From CAIKLP01 sp039798705 (GTDB taxonomy: Bacteria; Bacteroidota; Bacteroidia; Sphingobacteriales; Sphingobacteriaceae): a stretch of DNA of 64,000 bases. Position numbers and translations under genes: made by a program. The notes under the pieces are model-generated. The model was not told where the DNA came from, made no database searches, and worked only from the letters and a program-made list of their open reading frames with translations. How positions within the stretch are numbered: position 1 is the first letter of the stretch; every line of letters starts with the position of its first letter. The stretch covers positions 42,952 through 106,951 of the forward strand of contig JBDKFN010000001.1 of NCBI GenBank assembly GCA_039798705.1, given 5' to 3'. Below are positions 45,183-54,467 of the stretch, piece by piece.

Positions 45183-45258
45183 ATTTGTGTTTTTTAATAT
45201 TGAATAAACAAACGCAATGCCAAATTGATTAGTATGACAAAAGGTTATTAACTTAGTA

Positions 45259-45266
45259 CAAATTTA
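45259..45266 (-). promoter_or_regulatory. -7 promoter element of the zinc peptidase gene
   Basis: The plus strand CAAATTTA reads TAAATTTG on minus, a match to TAnnTTTG, about 77 bp before the ATG. No clear -33 element. Confidence 0.4.
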
Positions 45267-45280
45267 ACATTTTAGGCTTA

Positions 45281-46429
45281 ATGAATCTGTCATATTGGGA
45301 AAAATCTAGCTTTTTGGCTGACGCGGACTATGTAATAGTTGGCGCCGGAATAGTTGGATTATTTGCTGCCATCACCATCCGAAAAGAGCAACCATTAGCT
45401 AGCGTTGTGGTCCTAGAACGTTCGTTTTTGCCCGATGGCGCAAGTACCAAAAATGCAGGTTTTGCATGTTTTGGCAGCATTTCCGAGTTAATTGAACAGG
45501 AAAAAACCTGTTCAAAAAGCGAATTTTTGTCAGTTATTGAACAAAGATGGAAAGGCCTCCAATTATTAATAGAAACGTTAGGGGCAGACGAAATTGGATT
45601 CGATCCTTGTGGGGGCTATGAATTGTTTTCCACTGCCGATTTAGAAAGCTATGAAAACTGTCTATCGAAAATACCTTATTACAATGAACTCTTGAAAAAT
45701 TGTATAGGTGCCGATGGACCTATTTTTTCTACTGCCGATGAATGCATAGATAAATTTGAGTTCAAAGGCATTTCACATTTAATTTTTAATTCTTACGAAG
45801 GAAAAATTGATAGTGGAAAAATGATGAAAAGTTTAATTGCAAAAGCAAGATCGCTTGGAGTAGAAATATTTTTTGGTGCAGCAGTTGATTCATTTGAAAA
45901 AAATAAAAAAGACATCAAAGTAATCGGAACCAATTTTGAAATGAACACCCAAAAATTATTATTTGCTACCAATGCATTTGCACAGCAATTGCTGCCAAAC
46001 CTAAGCACAGCGCCTGGTAGGGGGCAAGTAATTATTACTAAACCGATAGCAAACATTCCCTTCAATAGTACCTTTCATTTTCAAAAAGGATATTTTTATT
46101 TTAGAAATATAGATAACAGAATTTTAATTGGTGGCGGTAGAAATTTATTCTTTTCGCAAGAAGAAACTACTGAAATGCAAAACACAGATAACATTACTTC
46201 AGCTTTAGAAAACATTTTAAGGGAAATAGTTATTCCAAACCAAACTGTAATGATAGATTATGCTTGGTCCGGAATTATGTCATTTGGAGACAACCTTTTA
46301 CCAATTATTGAAGAACAACAGCAAGGAATTTTTGTAGCAGCTCGGTGTAATGGAATGGGTGTTGCAATGGGAAGTAAAAGTGGCGAAACCCTTGCCAGGT
46401 TAGCAATACAGGGCAACAACATATTATAA
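45281..46429 (+). CDS. FAD-dependent amino-acid-oxidase-like oxidoreductase
   Basis: 382 aa, DAO fold. The N-terminal dinucleotide-binding motif is YVIVGAGIVGLFAAITIRK (18-36), with an acidic end of strand 2 (VVVLERSFLPDGAS). The conserved ASTKNAGFACFGS follows. The C-terminal FAD loop is VAARCNGMGVAMGSKSGETLA. Proteins of this family oxidise amines or amino acids such as glycine or sarcosine; the substrate here is unknown. 21 bp upstream of a lipoprotein gene, probably cotranscribed. Confidence 0.88.
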   Translation: MNLSYWEKSSFLADADYVIVGAGIVGLFAAITIRKEQPLASVVVLERSFLPDGASTKNAGFACFGSISELIEQEKTCSKSEFLSVIEQRWKGLQLLIETLGADEIGFDPCGGYELFSTADLESYENCLSKIPYYNELLKNCIGADGPIFSTADECIDKFEFKGISHLIFNSYEGKIDSGKMMKSLIAKARSLGVEIFFGAAVDSFEKNKKDIKVIGTNFEMNTQKLLFATNAFAQQLLPNLSTAPGRGQVIITKPIANIPFNSTFHFQKGYFYFRNIDNRILIGGGRNLFFSQEETTEMQNTDNITSALENILREIVIPNQTVMIDYAWSGIMSFGDNLLPIIEEQQQGIFVAARCNGMGVAMGSKSGETLARLAIQGNNIL

Positions 46430-46450
46430 TTATAAATTAAATTATTCAAC

Positions 46451-46888
46451 ATGAAATACCTTGGACTTATTTTTTGTTTATTATTAAGTGCTTGTGCGAT
46501 ACATAAAACTCCCATTAAAAATTATTCATTTGATGTGGTGAGTGTGTCTAGAGCAGGCGGATTTACAGGTAATGTAAGCGGTTACGCCATCGATAAAAAC
46601 GGTGAAATTTCTTTAATTTATCAATTCAAAGGCAAGCCTGCTAAACAACAGTTTTTTAGACAAACTACCATTGATTCTGTTCAAATGTTATTTGATAAAA
46701 TTGAGCAATCGGGAATCAATCAAATTTCACATCACGAGAATGGAAATATGACCTTACAAATTGCTTTTCAGAAAGCTGGAGACATCCATTCATTGACCTT
46801 TTTAGAAGCCTTAGATACCGCAAAAAAATTCAGCCCTATCTATTATGAAATCAGAGATTTTGCATCTGGAAGAGGGAAAATCAAATAA
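46451..46888 (+). CDS. Small predicted lipoprotein
   Basis: 145 aa. The signal sequence KYLGLIFCLLLSAC ends in a good lipobox (LSAC, Cys15). The mature part is beta-rich (VSVSRAGGFTGNVSGYAID, ISLIYQFKGKPAKQQFFR, DSVQMLFDKIEQSG) with no family I recognise. It should be anchored by its acylated cysteine to the envelope. Probably cotranscribed with the FAD oxidoreductase; no link in function is evident. Confidence 0.8.
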   Translation: MKYLGLIFCLLLSACAIHKTPIKNYSFDVVSVSRAGGFTGNVSGYAIDKNGEISLIYQFKGKPAKQQFFRQTTIDSVQMLFDKIEQSGINQISHHENGNMTLQIAFQKAGDIHSLTFLEALDTAKKFSPIYYEIRDFASGRGKIK

Positions 46889-46957
46889 TTAGTTTAAAAC
46901 TAAAAAAATTCAACCCAAAGGAATATGATAGTCAATTGATTGTGAGTATTTTAAAAC

Positions 46958-46988
46958 AATTAGCAATATACCTTGTTTCTTGCTAATT
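46958..46988. terminator. Stem-loop between the lipoprotein gene and sdhC
   Basis: AATTAGCAA (46958-46966) and TTGCTAATT (46980-46988) form a perfect 9-bp stem with a 13-nt loop, 70 bp after the lipoprotein stop. The stem is AT-rich and no T run follows directly, so it is a weak terminator or possibly an operator for sdhCAB. Confidence 0.4.
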
Positions 46989-47037
46989 AGAATCAGTCTA
47001 AATTTTTTTATCCTTTAAATGACCCAACCTTATTAAA

Positions 47038-47045
47038 TACATTTG
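47038..47045 (+). promoter_or_regulatory. -7 promoter element of sdhCAB
   Basis: TACATTTG matches TAnnTTTG, 24 bp before the sdhC start. A -33 TTG is not obvious. Confidence 0.5.
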
Positions 47046-47069
47046 CATCACTAAATCACGCATTCGATT

Positions 47070-47741
47070 ATGAGTAATTCTTCATCTATGTTTAAGTCAT
47101 CATTAGGAAAAAAATTGGTAATGGGAATTACCGGATTATTCCTTGTTAGTTTTTTAATGGTTCATTGTTTTTTAAATTCCCTCATCTTTTTAAATGATGG
47201 CGGAGAAACATTTAACCTTGGCGCAGAGTTTATGGCTAAGAATTGGTTAATCAGAGCAATGGAAATTGTTTTGTTTGGCGGATTATTATGGCATATTATT
47301 CAAGCAGCAATTTTAACACGTCAAAATAAAAAAGCAAGACCTGTTGCTTATGCAGTTAGCAATCCATCTGCAAATAGTAAATGGTACAGCCGCTCAATGG
47401 GCTTACTAGGAACCATCTTGTTGATCTTTTTAATTCTTCACTTACGCCATTTCTGGGTAGTGAGTAGATTCACTGACGAAATTACCAGCGGTCGCGAAAC
47501 ATTATTCAACGAAATGAAAGAAGTGTTTTCTCAACTATGGGTAGTGGTTTTGTATTGCTTCGCAATGATTTCATTAGGCTACCATTTATTACACGGTTTC
47601 AAATCTGCATTCCAAACTTTAGGATGGAATCATACAAAATACAATCCGACCATTGAAAAAGTTGGATTATTTATTTCGTTCGTATTGCCTATATTATTTG
47701 CTGCAATGCCAATTGCAATTTATATGGGATTAATTAAATAA
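47070..47741 (+). CDS. sdhC: Succinate dehydrogenase cytochrome b subunit
   Basis: 223 aa with five membrane helices (about 12-33, 60-80, 108-128, 155-178, 195-218), the single-subunit (B-type) anchor found in Bacteroidota. Histidines in helices (for example MVHCF, LWHII, ILHLRHFW, YHLLHGF) are suited to ligate haem b. It anchors SdhAB to the inner membrane and passes electrons from succinate to menaquinone. First gene of sdhCAB. Confidence 0.95.
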   Translation: MSNSSSMFKSSLGKKLVMGITGLFLVSFLMVHCFLNSLIFLNDGGETFNLGAEFMAKNWLIRAMEIVLFGGLLWHIIQAAILTRQNKKARPVAYAVSNPSANSKWYSRSMGLLGTILLIFLILHLRHFWVVSRFTDEITSGRETLFNEMKEVFSQLWVVVLYCFAMISLGYHLLHGFKSAFQTLGWNHTKYNPTIEKVGLFISFVLPILFAAMPIAIYMGLIK

Positions 47742-47765
47742 GTTAATAATTAAGATTGTTTATAT

Positions 47766-49745
47766 ATGTCAATACTTGATGCAAAAATTCCGGAAGGAAC
47801 CTTAGAACAAAAATGGACTAAATTCCGTTCATCGGTTCCATTAGTTAATCCGGCGAATAAAAGAAACTTAGAAGTAATTGTGGTAGGCTCAGGCCTAGCA
47901 GGTGCTTCAGCTGCTGCCTCATTAGCAGAACTAGGCTATAAAGTAAAAGTATTTTGTTTCCAAGATTCACCTCGTAGAGCACATTCAATTGCTGCACAAG
48001 GTGGTATCAATGCTGCAAAAAACTACCAAAATGATGGTGACTCGGTTTATAGATTATTCTACGACACGATTAAAGGTGGAGATTACCGTGCAAGAGAAGC
48101 GAATGTTTACCGTCTAGCAGAAGTGAGTTCTGGTATCATTGACCAATGTGTTGCACAAGGTGTTCCTTTTGCAAGAGAGTACGGCGGAATGCTTTCAAAC
48201 AGATCGTTTGGAGGCACACAAGTTCAAAGAACTTTTTACGCTGCAGGTCAAACAGGTCAACAATTATTGTTAGGTGCTTATTCAGCATTGGAAAGACAAA
48301 TTGGAATGGGTGCAGTAAAAATGTACTCACGCCACGAAATGTTAGAGACCGTTACTATTGACGGACAATGTAGGGGAATTATTGCACGTGATTTAACAAC
48401 TGGAAAATTAGAAAGACATTTCGGACACGCAGTATTATTATGTACTGGCGGTTACGGAAACGTATTTTATTTATCAACCAATGCCATGGGATCTAACGTG
48501 ACTGCGGCTTGGAAGGCACATAAAAAAGGTGCATATTTTGGAAACCCTTGTTTCACACAAATTCATCCAACTTGTATCCCTGTTTCTGGTGACCATCAAT
48601 CAAAATTAACGTTGATGTCTGAATCATTGAGAAATGATGGTAGAATTTGGGTTCCAAAAAAACAAGGAGACACCAGAAAACCAATTGACATTCCAGAAGA
48701 AGAAAGAGATTATTATTTAGAAAGAAGATACCCTGCTTTCGGAAACTTAGTTCCAAGAGATGTTGCATCAAGAGCAGCTAAAGAGCGCTGTGATGCTGGC
48801 TTTGGAGTAGGTTCATCTAAAATGGCAGTATATTTAGATTTTGCTTTTAACATGGATCGTTATGGTAAAATTGAAGCAAGTAAAAAAGGTTTAGAAAATC
48901 CTGACGCAGCGACCATTCGCGAATTAGGTAAAGGTGTGGTAAAAGAAAAGTACGGAAACTTGTTTGACATGTATCAACAAATTACCGGAGAAAATCCATA
49001 CGAAACACCAATGAGAATTTATCCTGCTGTGCATTATACAATGGGTGGTCTTTGGGTTGATTACAACTTGATGACAACGGTTCCAGGTTTATATGCATTA
49101 GGTGAAGCAAACTTCTCTGATCATGGTGCCAATCGCCTTGGAGCATCAGCATTGATGCAAGGTTTAGCCGATGGATACTTTGTAATTCCTTATACAATCG
49201 GATCTTATTTATCAAAAGAAATTAGCACCAAAGCTATTTCAACAGATCACGAAGCTTTCGTTGCTGCTGAAAAAGAAGTACAAGACAAAATCAATAAATT
49301 TTTATCAATTAAAGGAACCAAGTCTGTTGATTACTTCCATAAGAAATTAGGAAAAATCATGTGGGATGAATGTGGTATGGCTAGAACAGAAACTGGTTTG
49401 AAAAAATCTATTGAAGACATTCGTGCATTACAAAAAGAATTTTGGTCTGATGTTAGGGTACCAGGTACTGCAGATGAATTCAATCCTGAATTAGAAAAGG
49501 CTGGCCGTGTAGCTGACTTTTTAGAACTTGGAGAATTGATGTGTATCGATGCATTGAACAGAAACGAATCTTGTGGAGGTCACTTCCGCGAAGAGTTCCA
49601 GACTGAAGAAGGCGAAGCATTAAGAGATGATGAAAAGTATGCATACGTTTCTGCTTGGGAATTTAAAGGTCAAAATGAATTCGCATTACACAAAGAAGAG
49701 TTGAAATACGATAACATTAAAATTGCACAAAGAAGTTATAAATAA
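47766..49745 (+). CDS. sdhA: Succinate dehydrogenase / fumarate reductase flavoprotein subunit
   Basis: 659 aa. Dinucleotide-binding motif VVGSGLAGASAA begins at about 39. His73 in RAHSIAAQGGINAA is the expected covalent FAD attachment site. Active-site motifs FTQIHPTCIP, SESLRNDGRIW, VPRDVASRA, YPAVHYTMGGLWVDY and GANRLGASALMQGLADGY are present. The C-terminal domain ends with cofactor-proximal EEFQTEEGEALRDDE. It oxidises succinate to fumarate in the citric-acid cycle (or the reverse). 24 bp after sdhC and 41 bp before sdhB. Confidence 0.97.
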   Translation: MSILDAKIPEGTLEQKWTKFRSSVPLVNPANKRNLEVIVVGSGLAGASAAASLAELGYKVKVFCFQDSPRRAHSIAAQGGINAAKNYQNDGDSVYRLFYDTIKGGDYRAREANVYRLAEVSSGIIDQCVAQGVPFAREYGGMLSNRSFGGTQVQRTFYAAGQTGQQLLLGAYSALERQIGMGAVKMYSRHEMLETVTIDGQCRGIIARDLTTGKLERHFGHAVLLCTGGYGNVFYLSTNAMGSNVTAAWKAHKKGAYFGNPCFTQIHPTCIPVSGDHQSKLTLMSESLRNDGRIWVPKKQGDTRKPIDIPEEERDYYLERRYPAFGNLVPRDVASRAAKERCDAGFGVGSSKMAVYLDFAFNMDRYGKIEASKKGLENPDAATIRELGKGVVKEKYGNLFDMYQQITGENPYETPMRIYPAVHYTMGGLWVDYNLMTTVPGLYALGEANFSDHGANRLGASALMQGLADGYFVIPYTIGSYLSKEISTKAISTDHEAFVAAEKEVQDKINKFLSIKGTKSVDYFHKKLGKIMWDECGMARTETGLKKSIEDIRALQKEFWSDVRVPGTADEFNPELEKAGRVADFLELGELMCIDALNRNESCGGHFREEFQTEEGEALRDDEKYAYVSAWEFKGQNEFALHKEELKYDNIKIAQRSYK

Positions 49746-49786
49746 GCAATAAGAGTATTCTATACTCTTTTATAAATAAAAAAATT

Positions 49787-50548
49787 ATGAGCGGAAATAT
49801 GAACCTTACACTTAAAGTGTGGCGTCAAAAAAACAATAACGCCGAAGGAAAACTGGTTACTTATCAAGTAAAAGATATTTCACCAGACATGTCATTCTTA
49901 GAAATGATTGATGTATTAAACGAACAGTTAATTGTTAAAGGTGATGAACCTATTGCTTTTGACCACGATTGCCGCGAAGGTATTTGCGGAATGTGTAGTT
50001 TATATATCAATGGTCGTCCACATGGTCCAAAAGATAAAATTACAACTTGTCAATTACACATGCGTTCTTTCCATGACGGTGAAACAATTACCATTGAACC
50101 TTGGAGAGCAGAACCATTCCCAATTGTAAAAGATTTAGTGGTAAACCGTTCAGCATTTGATAGAATTATTGCAGCTGGTGGTTATGTTTCTGTTAATACA
50201 GGAAATGCTCAAGATGCAAACTCGCTACCAATTGGTAAAGAAGATGCAGACATGTCATTTGCAGCAGCAGCTTGTATAGGTTGTGGCGCTTGTGTTGCAG
50301 CTTGTAAAAATGCTTCTGCGATGTTATTTGTTTCTGCAAAAGTATCACAATTGGCTTTATTACCACAAGGACAGCCAGAACGATACATGCGTGTACAAAA
50401 CATGGTAGCTAAAATGGACGAAGAAGGATTCGGAAATTGTACCAATACTGGTGCTTGCGAAGCAGAATGTCCAAAAGGAATTTCAATAAGCAACATCGCC
50501 CGAATGAATCGAGATTTTTTCGTCGCGGGAATCGCGTCAGATAATTAA
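49787..50548 (+). CDS. sdhB: Succinate dehydrogenase / fumarate reductase iron-sulfur subunit
   Basis: 253 aa. The [2Fe-2S] cluster is in CREGICGMCSLYINGRPHGP with a distal Cys in TTCQLHMR. The [4Fe-4S] and [3Fe-4S] ligands are in AACIGCGACVAACKNAS and in CTNTGACEAECPKGISI. It carries electrons from the SdhA flavin to the membrane quinone. Last gene of sdhCAB, closed by a terminator. Confidence 0.97.
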   Translation: MSGNMNLTLKVWRQKNNNAEGKLVTYQVKDISPDMSFLEMIDVLNEQLIVKGDEPIAFDHDCREGICGMCSLYINGRPHGPKDKITTCQLHMRSFHDGETITIEPWRAEPFPIVKDLVVNRSAFDRIIAAGGYVSVNTGNAQDANSLPIGKEDADMSFAAAACIGCGACVAACKNASAMLFVSAKVSQLALLPQGQPERYMRVQNMVAKMDEEGFGNCTNTGACEAECPKGISISNIARMNRDFFVAGIASDN

Positions 50549-50550
50549 AA

Positions 50551-50578
50551 AAAAGGCTCGTTTAACGAGCCTTTTTTT
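50551..50578 (+). terminator. Rho-independent terminator of sdhCAB
   Basis: Stem AAAAGGCTCGT with ACGAGCCTTTT, 3-nt loop, followed by a T tract, directly after the sdhB stop. Confidence 0.92.
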
Positions 50579-50615
50579 ATTGCTTATATTTACCTTCTTA
50601 TTTTATTAATTCCCT

Positions 50616-52781
50616 TTGACAAGTTCAGCAGAAATAATTTTAGTAGAAAAACTCATCAATGAAACCAGCCTTCCTGTTTTTTTAACAGGGAAAGCAGGAA
50701 CCGGTAAAACTACGTTCTTAAAAAAAATTATTCGAAGCACTCATAAAAATACCATTGTGGTAGCTCCAACTGGAATTGCTGCTTTAAATGTGGGTGGTGT
50801 AACCATACATTCTCAATTTCAAATCCCCATAGGAGCCTATGTTCCAGCACAGGTAGCCTATTCAAAGCATCCATTTTTTCGATTCGAATCCGAAAGCACT
50901 TTGCTCGGAAACTTTAGGATGAATAACATCAAAAGAAAAGCACTCCTTGAAGCAGAATTAATCATCATAGATGAAGTAAGTATGCTAAGAGCCGATACTT
51001 TAGATGCAATTGATTTTGTATTGCGAAGTGTAAGAAAAAATGCTGCGGCATTTGGTGGTGTACAAGTTTTGTTTGTAGGAGATTTAATGCAATTGCCACC
51101 AATTTATCAAGAAAGCGATTGGCAAATTTTAAAAGAATATTATGCGAGCATGTATTTTTTTGATGCAAAAGTGATGCAAGACAATCAACCTGTTTTTGTA
51201 GCGCTTAAAAAAATTCACCGCCAAAGCGATCAAGTTTTCACAGACATCTTAGCTAATTTGCGCAACAATCAATTAAACGCAGATGATGTTGCCATTTTAA
51301 ACCAAAGGGTTATTCGTGATTTTAATCCAGATCCGACGGAAGGTTATATTACTTTAAGCACCCACAATAAAATTGTAGAAGAGAAAAACACCAAAGAATT
51401 AGCTTTAATTAACACCAAACCAGTTATTTATAATGCAAAAATTTCAGGTGAATTCCCTGAAGCAATTTATCCTTGCGAAGCAAATTTAAGCTTAAAAGTA
51501 GGGGCACAAGTCATGTTTATCAAAAATGACACCCAACACAATCAATATTTTAATGGCAAGATTGGAATCGTCAGCGCGTTATTTCCAGACGAAGTAATGA
51601 TCACTTGTGCTGGGAATGAAAAAATAAAATTGGTTTTTCAGGAATGGAAAAACATTCGTTATCAAGTAGAAGAAACCACCGGAAAATTATCAGAAGAAGC
51701 GATCGGAACTTTTATGCAAATGCCTTTGCGTTTAGCTTATGCAATTACGATTCATAAAAGTCAAGGTTTAACTTTTGAAAAAGCAATTATTGATATAAAA
51801 AAAGTTTTTGCATCAGGTCAAGCTTATGTTGCATTGTCTAGGTTAAAGAGTTTAGAAGGCTTAGTATTGAGTTCAGAAATTAGCATGAATGGAATTGCGA
51901 GCGAAGCGGCAGTTGTTCAATTTGAAGAAAAAACTGCCGGTTCAGAAATCTCTGAAACCTTTATAGATCAAGCTAACTGGAACTATTTACAACAAAGTTT
52001 TATTACAGCTTTTGATTTTAATAAACACATTTACAACTGGAGAAATTTAATAGAAAACAATGCAAAAGAATTTGTAAAGTTGACTAGCATTGAGCAAGAA
52101 AACATCAGTTTTTTTTCAAATGCATTAAATGAAATCCAACAAGTGGCTATTAATTTTCAAAAACAAACAGCACCTTTTTTCACAGAAAAAAACCTAGAAA
52201 AATTGGCAAGTAGGTTAGCCGACGCCAAAAAATATTTTGAACTTCATTTGAAAGGTGCATGTAATAACATAGTTGACATTAGCTTTTCTAAATCAAAAAA
52301 ACAGCTTTCATTAAGTCCAACATTAATAGATTTATTTCATCAATATCAACAAATAGCTAAACTCAGCCATTTAACAGCTATGCGATTAGCTGGTCAAAGT
52401 TTTGACCAAAGTAACTGGGATCAATTGCAGGAAAAATATTGGTTTACAGTAGAAAAACCCTTAAAAAAGGTCAAAAAAGAAGAAAAAGAGCCTACTCATT
52501 TACATACACTTCGCCTTTTCAAAGAAGGAAAAAGTCCCGAACAAATAGCTGAAGCTAGAAATATAACCATAGCTACGGTAAACAGTCATATAGGAAAACT
52601 CATCAGCCTTCAGGAATTAAAAATAGAACAGGTATTGAGTAAACACCGATTAGCATATTTACTTTCAGAAATAAATGCTTCAAAAGAAAGCAAACTCAAC
52701 GATATTAAATCTAAAGTAAAAGATGATATTACTTACGATGAAATCAAATTAATTTTAGCTCACCTAAAAACGGAGCAATAA
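50616..52781 (+). CDS. PIF1-like helicase with C-terminal helix-turn-helix domain
   Basis: 721 aa, starting at TTG (no ATG near). The SF1B helicase core carries FLTGKAGTGKTTFLKKI (Walker A, 22-38), PTGIAALNVGGVTIHSQF, LIIIDEVSMLRADTLDAID (Walker B), GVQVLFVGDLMQLPPI and KIHRQSDQ. The UvrD-like C-domain ends in AYAITIHKSQGLTFEKAIID and GQAYVALSRLKSLEGL. Residues about 640-715 form an HTH domain (LRLFKEGKSPEQIAEARNI, TIATVNSHIGKLI) like that at the end of some RecQ helicases. It probably unwinds DNA at forks or G-rich structures; the role here is inference. Confidence 0.9.
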   Translation: MTSSAEIILVEKLINETSLPVFLTGKAGTGKTTFLKKIIRSTHKNTIVVAPTGIAALNVGGVTIHSQFQIPIGAYVPAQVAYSKHPFFRFESESTLLGNFRMNNIKRKALLEAELIIIDEVSMLRADTLDAIDFVLRSVRKNAAAFGGVQVLFVGDLMQLPPIYQESDWQILKEYYASMYFFDAKVMQDNQPVFVALKKIHRQSDQVFTDILANLRNNQLNADDVAILNQRVIRDFNPDPTEGYITLSTHNKIVEEKNTKELALINTKPVIYNAKISGEFPEAIYPCEANLSLKVGAQVMFIKNDTQHNQYFNGKIGIVSALFPDEVMITCAGNEKIKLVFQEWKNIRYQVEETTGKLSEEAIGTFMQMPLRLAYAITIHKSQGLTFEKAIIDIKKVFASGQAYVALSRLKSLEGLVLSSEISMNGIASEAAVVQFEEKTAGSEISETFIDQANWNYLQQSFITAFDFNKHIYNWRNLIENNAKEFVKLTSIEQENISFFSNALNEIQQVAINFQKQTAPFFTEKNLEKLASRLADAKKYFELHLKGACNNIVDISFSKSKKQLSLSPTLIDLFHQYQQIAKLSHLTAMRLAGQSFDQSNWDQLQEKYWFTVEKPLKKVKKEEKEPTHLHTLRLFKEGKSPEQIAEARNITIATVNSHIGKLISLQELKIEQVLSKHRLAYLLSEINASKESKLNDIKSKVKDDITYDEIKLILAHLKTEQ

Positions 52782-52782
52782 A

Positions 52783-54456
52783 TTAATTCAAATTCAATTT
52801 ATAATAATAAGCAGTTTGATCAAATTCTATTTCTCTTGCTTTCGTTTTATCTAAAACCAATTCTTGTTTATTTGCTGTTGGGTTTAGTAGAAAAGTTTTT
52901 CCTTTAACTAAAATTTGAATAGGCATATTGAAATCACTTGTCTCGCAATCCCAATTGTAGCTTAGCGTTGAGCCGTTTTTGTTTTCTTCGATTTTTACAT
53001 TTAAAACGGCTAAAGACGCTACGTTTAAATATTGTTTAAATAACGCATTTAAATTCATTTTAGATTTTTCATTCATCAATTTAAGTACATCATTAGTTGA
53101 GATATTTTTTCTTGCATATTTTTCTTGCAAACTTTTTAAAATATCATACCAAATTACATCATTGTGAATAACACTTCTGAGTGTGTTTAAAAATAATGCA
53201 CCTTTAGGATACATATCTCCAGCACCTTCTTGGTTAACACCATATGGTCCGATGACAGCTTCTTTATTTCCGACGCCTCTTTTTAAACCATTCAAATATT
53301 TATTCGCACTTTCTTTTCCGTATAAATCTTCTAAGTAAATCACCTCTGAATATTGACCAAAACCTTCATGAATCCACATATCCGCAATGTCGTAGGAGGT
53401 TAAAGAATTGCCCCACCATTCGTGCGCGCTTTCGTGAATAATGATGTAGTCAAACTTTTTTCCTTCGCCAGAACCTGACAAATCAAAGCCCCTATAGCCA
53501 TTTTTGAAGCCATTTCCGTAGGCAATACAGCTTTGGTGTTCCATTCCCAAATATGGAGAGTGCACTAATTTATAACCGTCTTCATAAAATGCATAAGGTC
53601 CAAATCTATTTTCAAAAATGGCAAGCATGGGTTTAACTTGTTCAAATTGTGTTTTGGCTTTTGTTTCATAGCCTTTCAATACCCAATAATCTAAACTCAA
53701 GTTCTCTTTTTTTACATTACTAAAATAGTTGTCTTGTATATGGCTGTAGTTTCCAATATTAAAAGTGACATCGTAATTATTTATTGGATTGTGCACAAAC
53801 CAATTAAATTGATGATAACCATCTGCTTGTTTTACAATTGATCTGAGCCTTCCATTTGAAATATCAACCAAAGTGTCGGGGCAACTAATACTAATGAGCA
53901 TGCTGTCTGGTTCGTCGCTCTGGTGATCTTTATTTGGCCACCAGCAACTAGCACCAAAGCCTTGACAGGCAACAGCCACCCAAGGTTCGCCATTTTCATC
54001 TTTACTAAAAACCAATCCACCATCCCAAGGCGCTCTCTTTGCAATGGTAGGAGTGCCACTATAATAAACTTCTATTTTTTCTGCAGTGCCTTTGGTAATT
54101 GTTTGAGGGAACTGAACAAATACTGCATTATATACTCTTTTAAATTTTAACAATTCATCATGAAAAACAATTCGATCAATTTTTAAATTTTCAAATAAGT
54201 CAATTTGTAGCTCTTGAAAATCTTCCATCGTTTTAAAATGAATCGCGTTCATTCCACTTATTTGTTTATGTGCAATGTCAATCTTTACTGATAAATGATA
54301 ATAGTTAACATCGTAACAAGCGCGAAATTTACTTAAGGTGCCACGGAGGCTATCCTTTTGTGTAAAAACAGCAGGCTTCCCATCCATAAGCTGTGCGCGG
54401 GTTTGCAACGAAAACAATACTACAAAAGCGAATAATAGGACCGTAAATTTTCTCAT
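52783..54456 (-). CDS. M1-family metallopeptidase (secreted aminopeptidase)
   Basis: 557 aa. A signal peptide ends near residue 21 (TRA before Q). Gluzincin motif HESAH at 341-345 with the third zinc ligand Glu364 (WIHEGFGQYSE) gives the complete HExxH-x18-E. The exopeptidase motif before it reads GMEHQS rather than the classical GAMEN, as in leukotriene-A4-hydrolase-like secreted Bacteroidota enzymes. The N-terminal beta domain is about 45-250. The long M1 C-terminal domain is short here. No T9SS tail, so it likely stays periplasmic. Downstream of NUDIX (11 bp), same operon. Confidence 0.92.
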   Translation of the reverse strand: MRKFTVLLFAFVVLFSLQTRAQLMDGKPAVFTQKDSLRGTLSKFRACYDVNYYHLSVKIDIAHKQISGMNAIHFKTMEDFQELQIDLFENLKIDRIVFHDELLKFKRVYNAVFVQFPQTITKGTAEKIEVYYSGTPTIAKRAPWDGGLVFSKDENGEPWVAVACQGFGASCWWPNKDHQSDEPDSMLISISCPDTLVDISNGRLRSIVKQADGYHQFNWFVHNPINNYDVTFNIGNYSHIQDNYFSNVKKENLSLDYWVLKGYETKAKTQFEQVKPMLAIFENRFGPYAFYEDGYKLVHSPYLGMEHQSCIAYGNGFKNGYRGFDLSGSGEGKKFDYIIIHESAHEWWGNSLTSYDIADMWIHEGFGQYSEVIYLEDLYGKESANKYLNGLKRGVGNKEAVIGPYGVNQEGAGDMYPKGALFLNTLRSVIHNDVIWYDILKSLQEKYARKNISTNDVLKLMNEKSKMNLNALFKQYLNVASLAVLNVKIEENKNGSTLSYNWDCETSDFNMPIQILVKGKTFLLNPTANKQELVLDKTKAREIEFDQTAYYYKLNLN

Positions 54457-54467
54457 AATTTTTTTGA

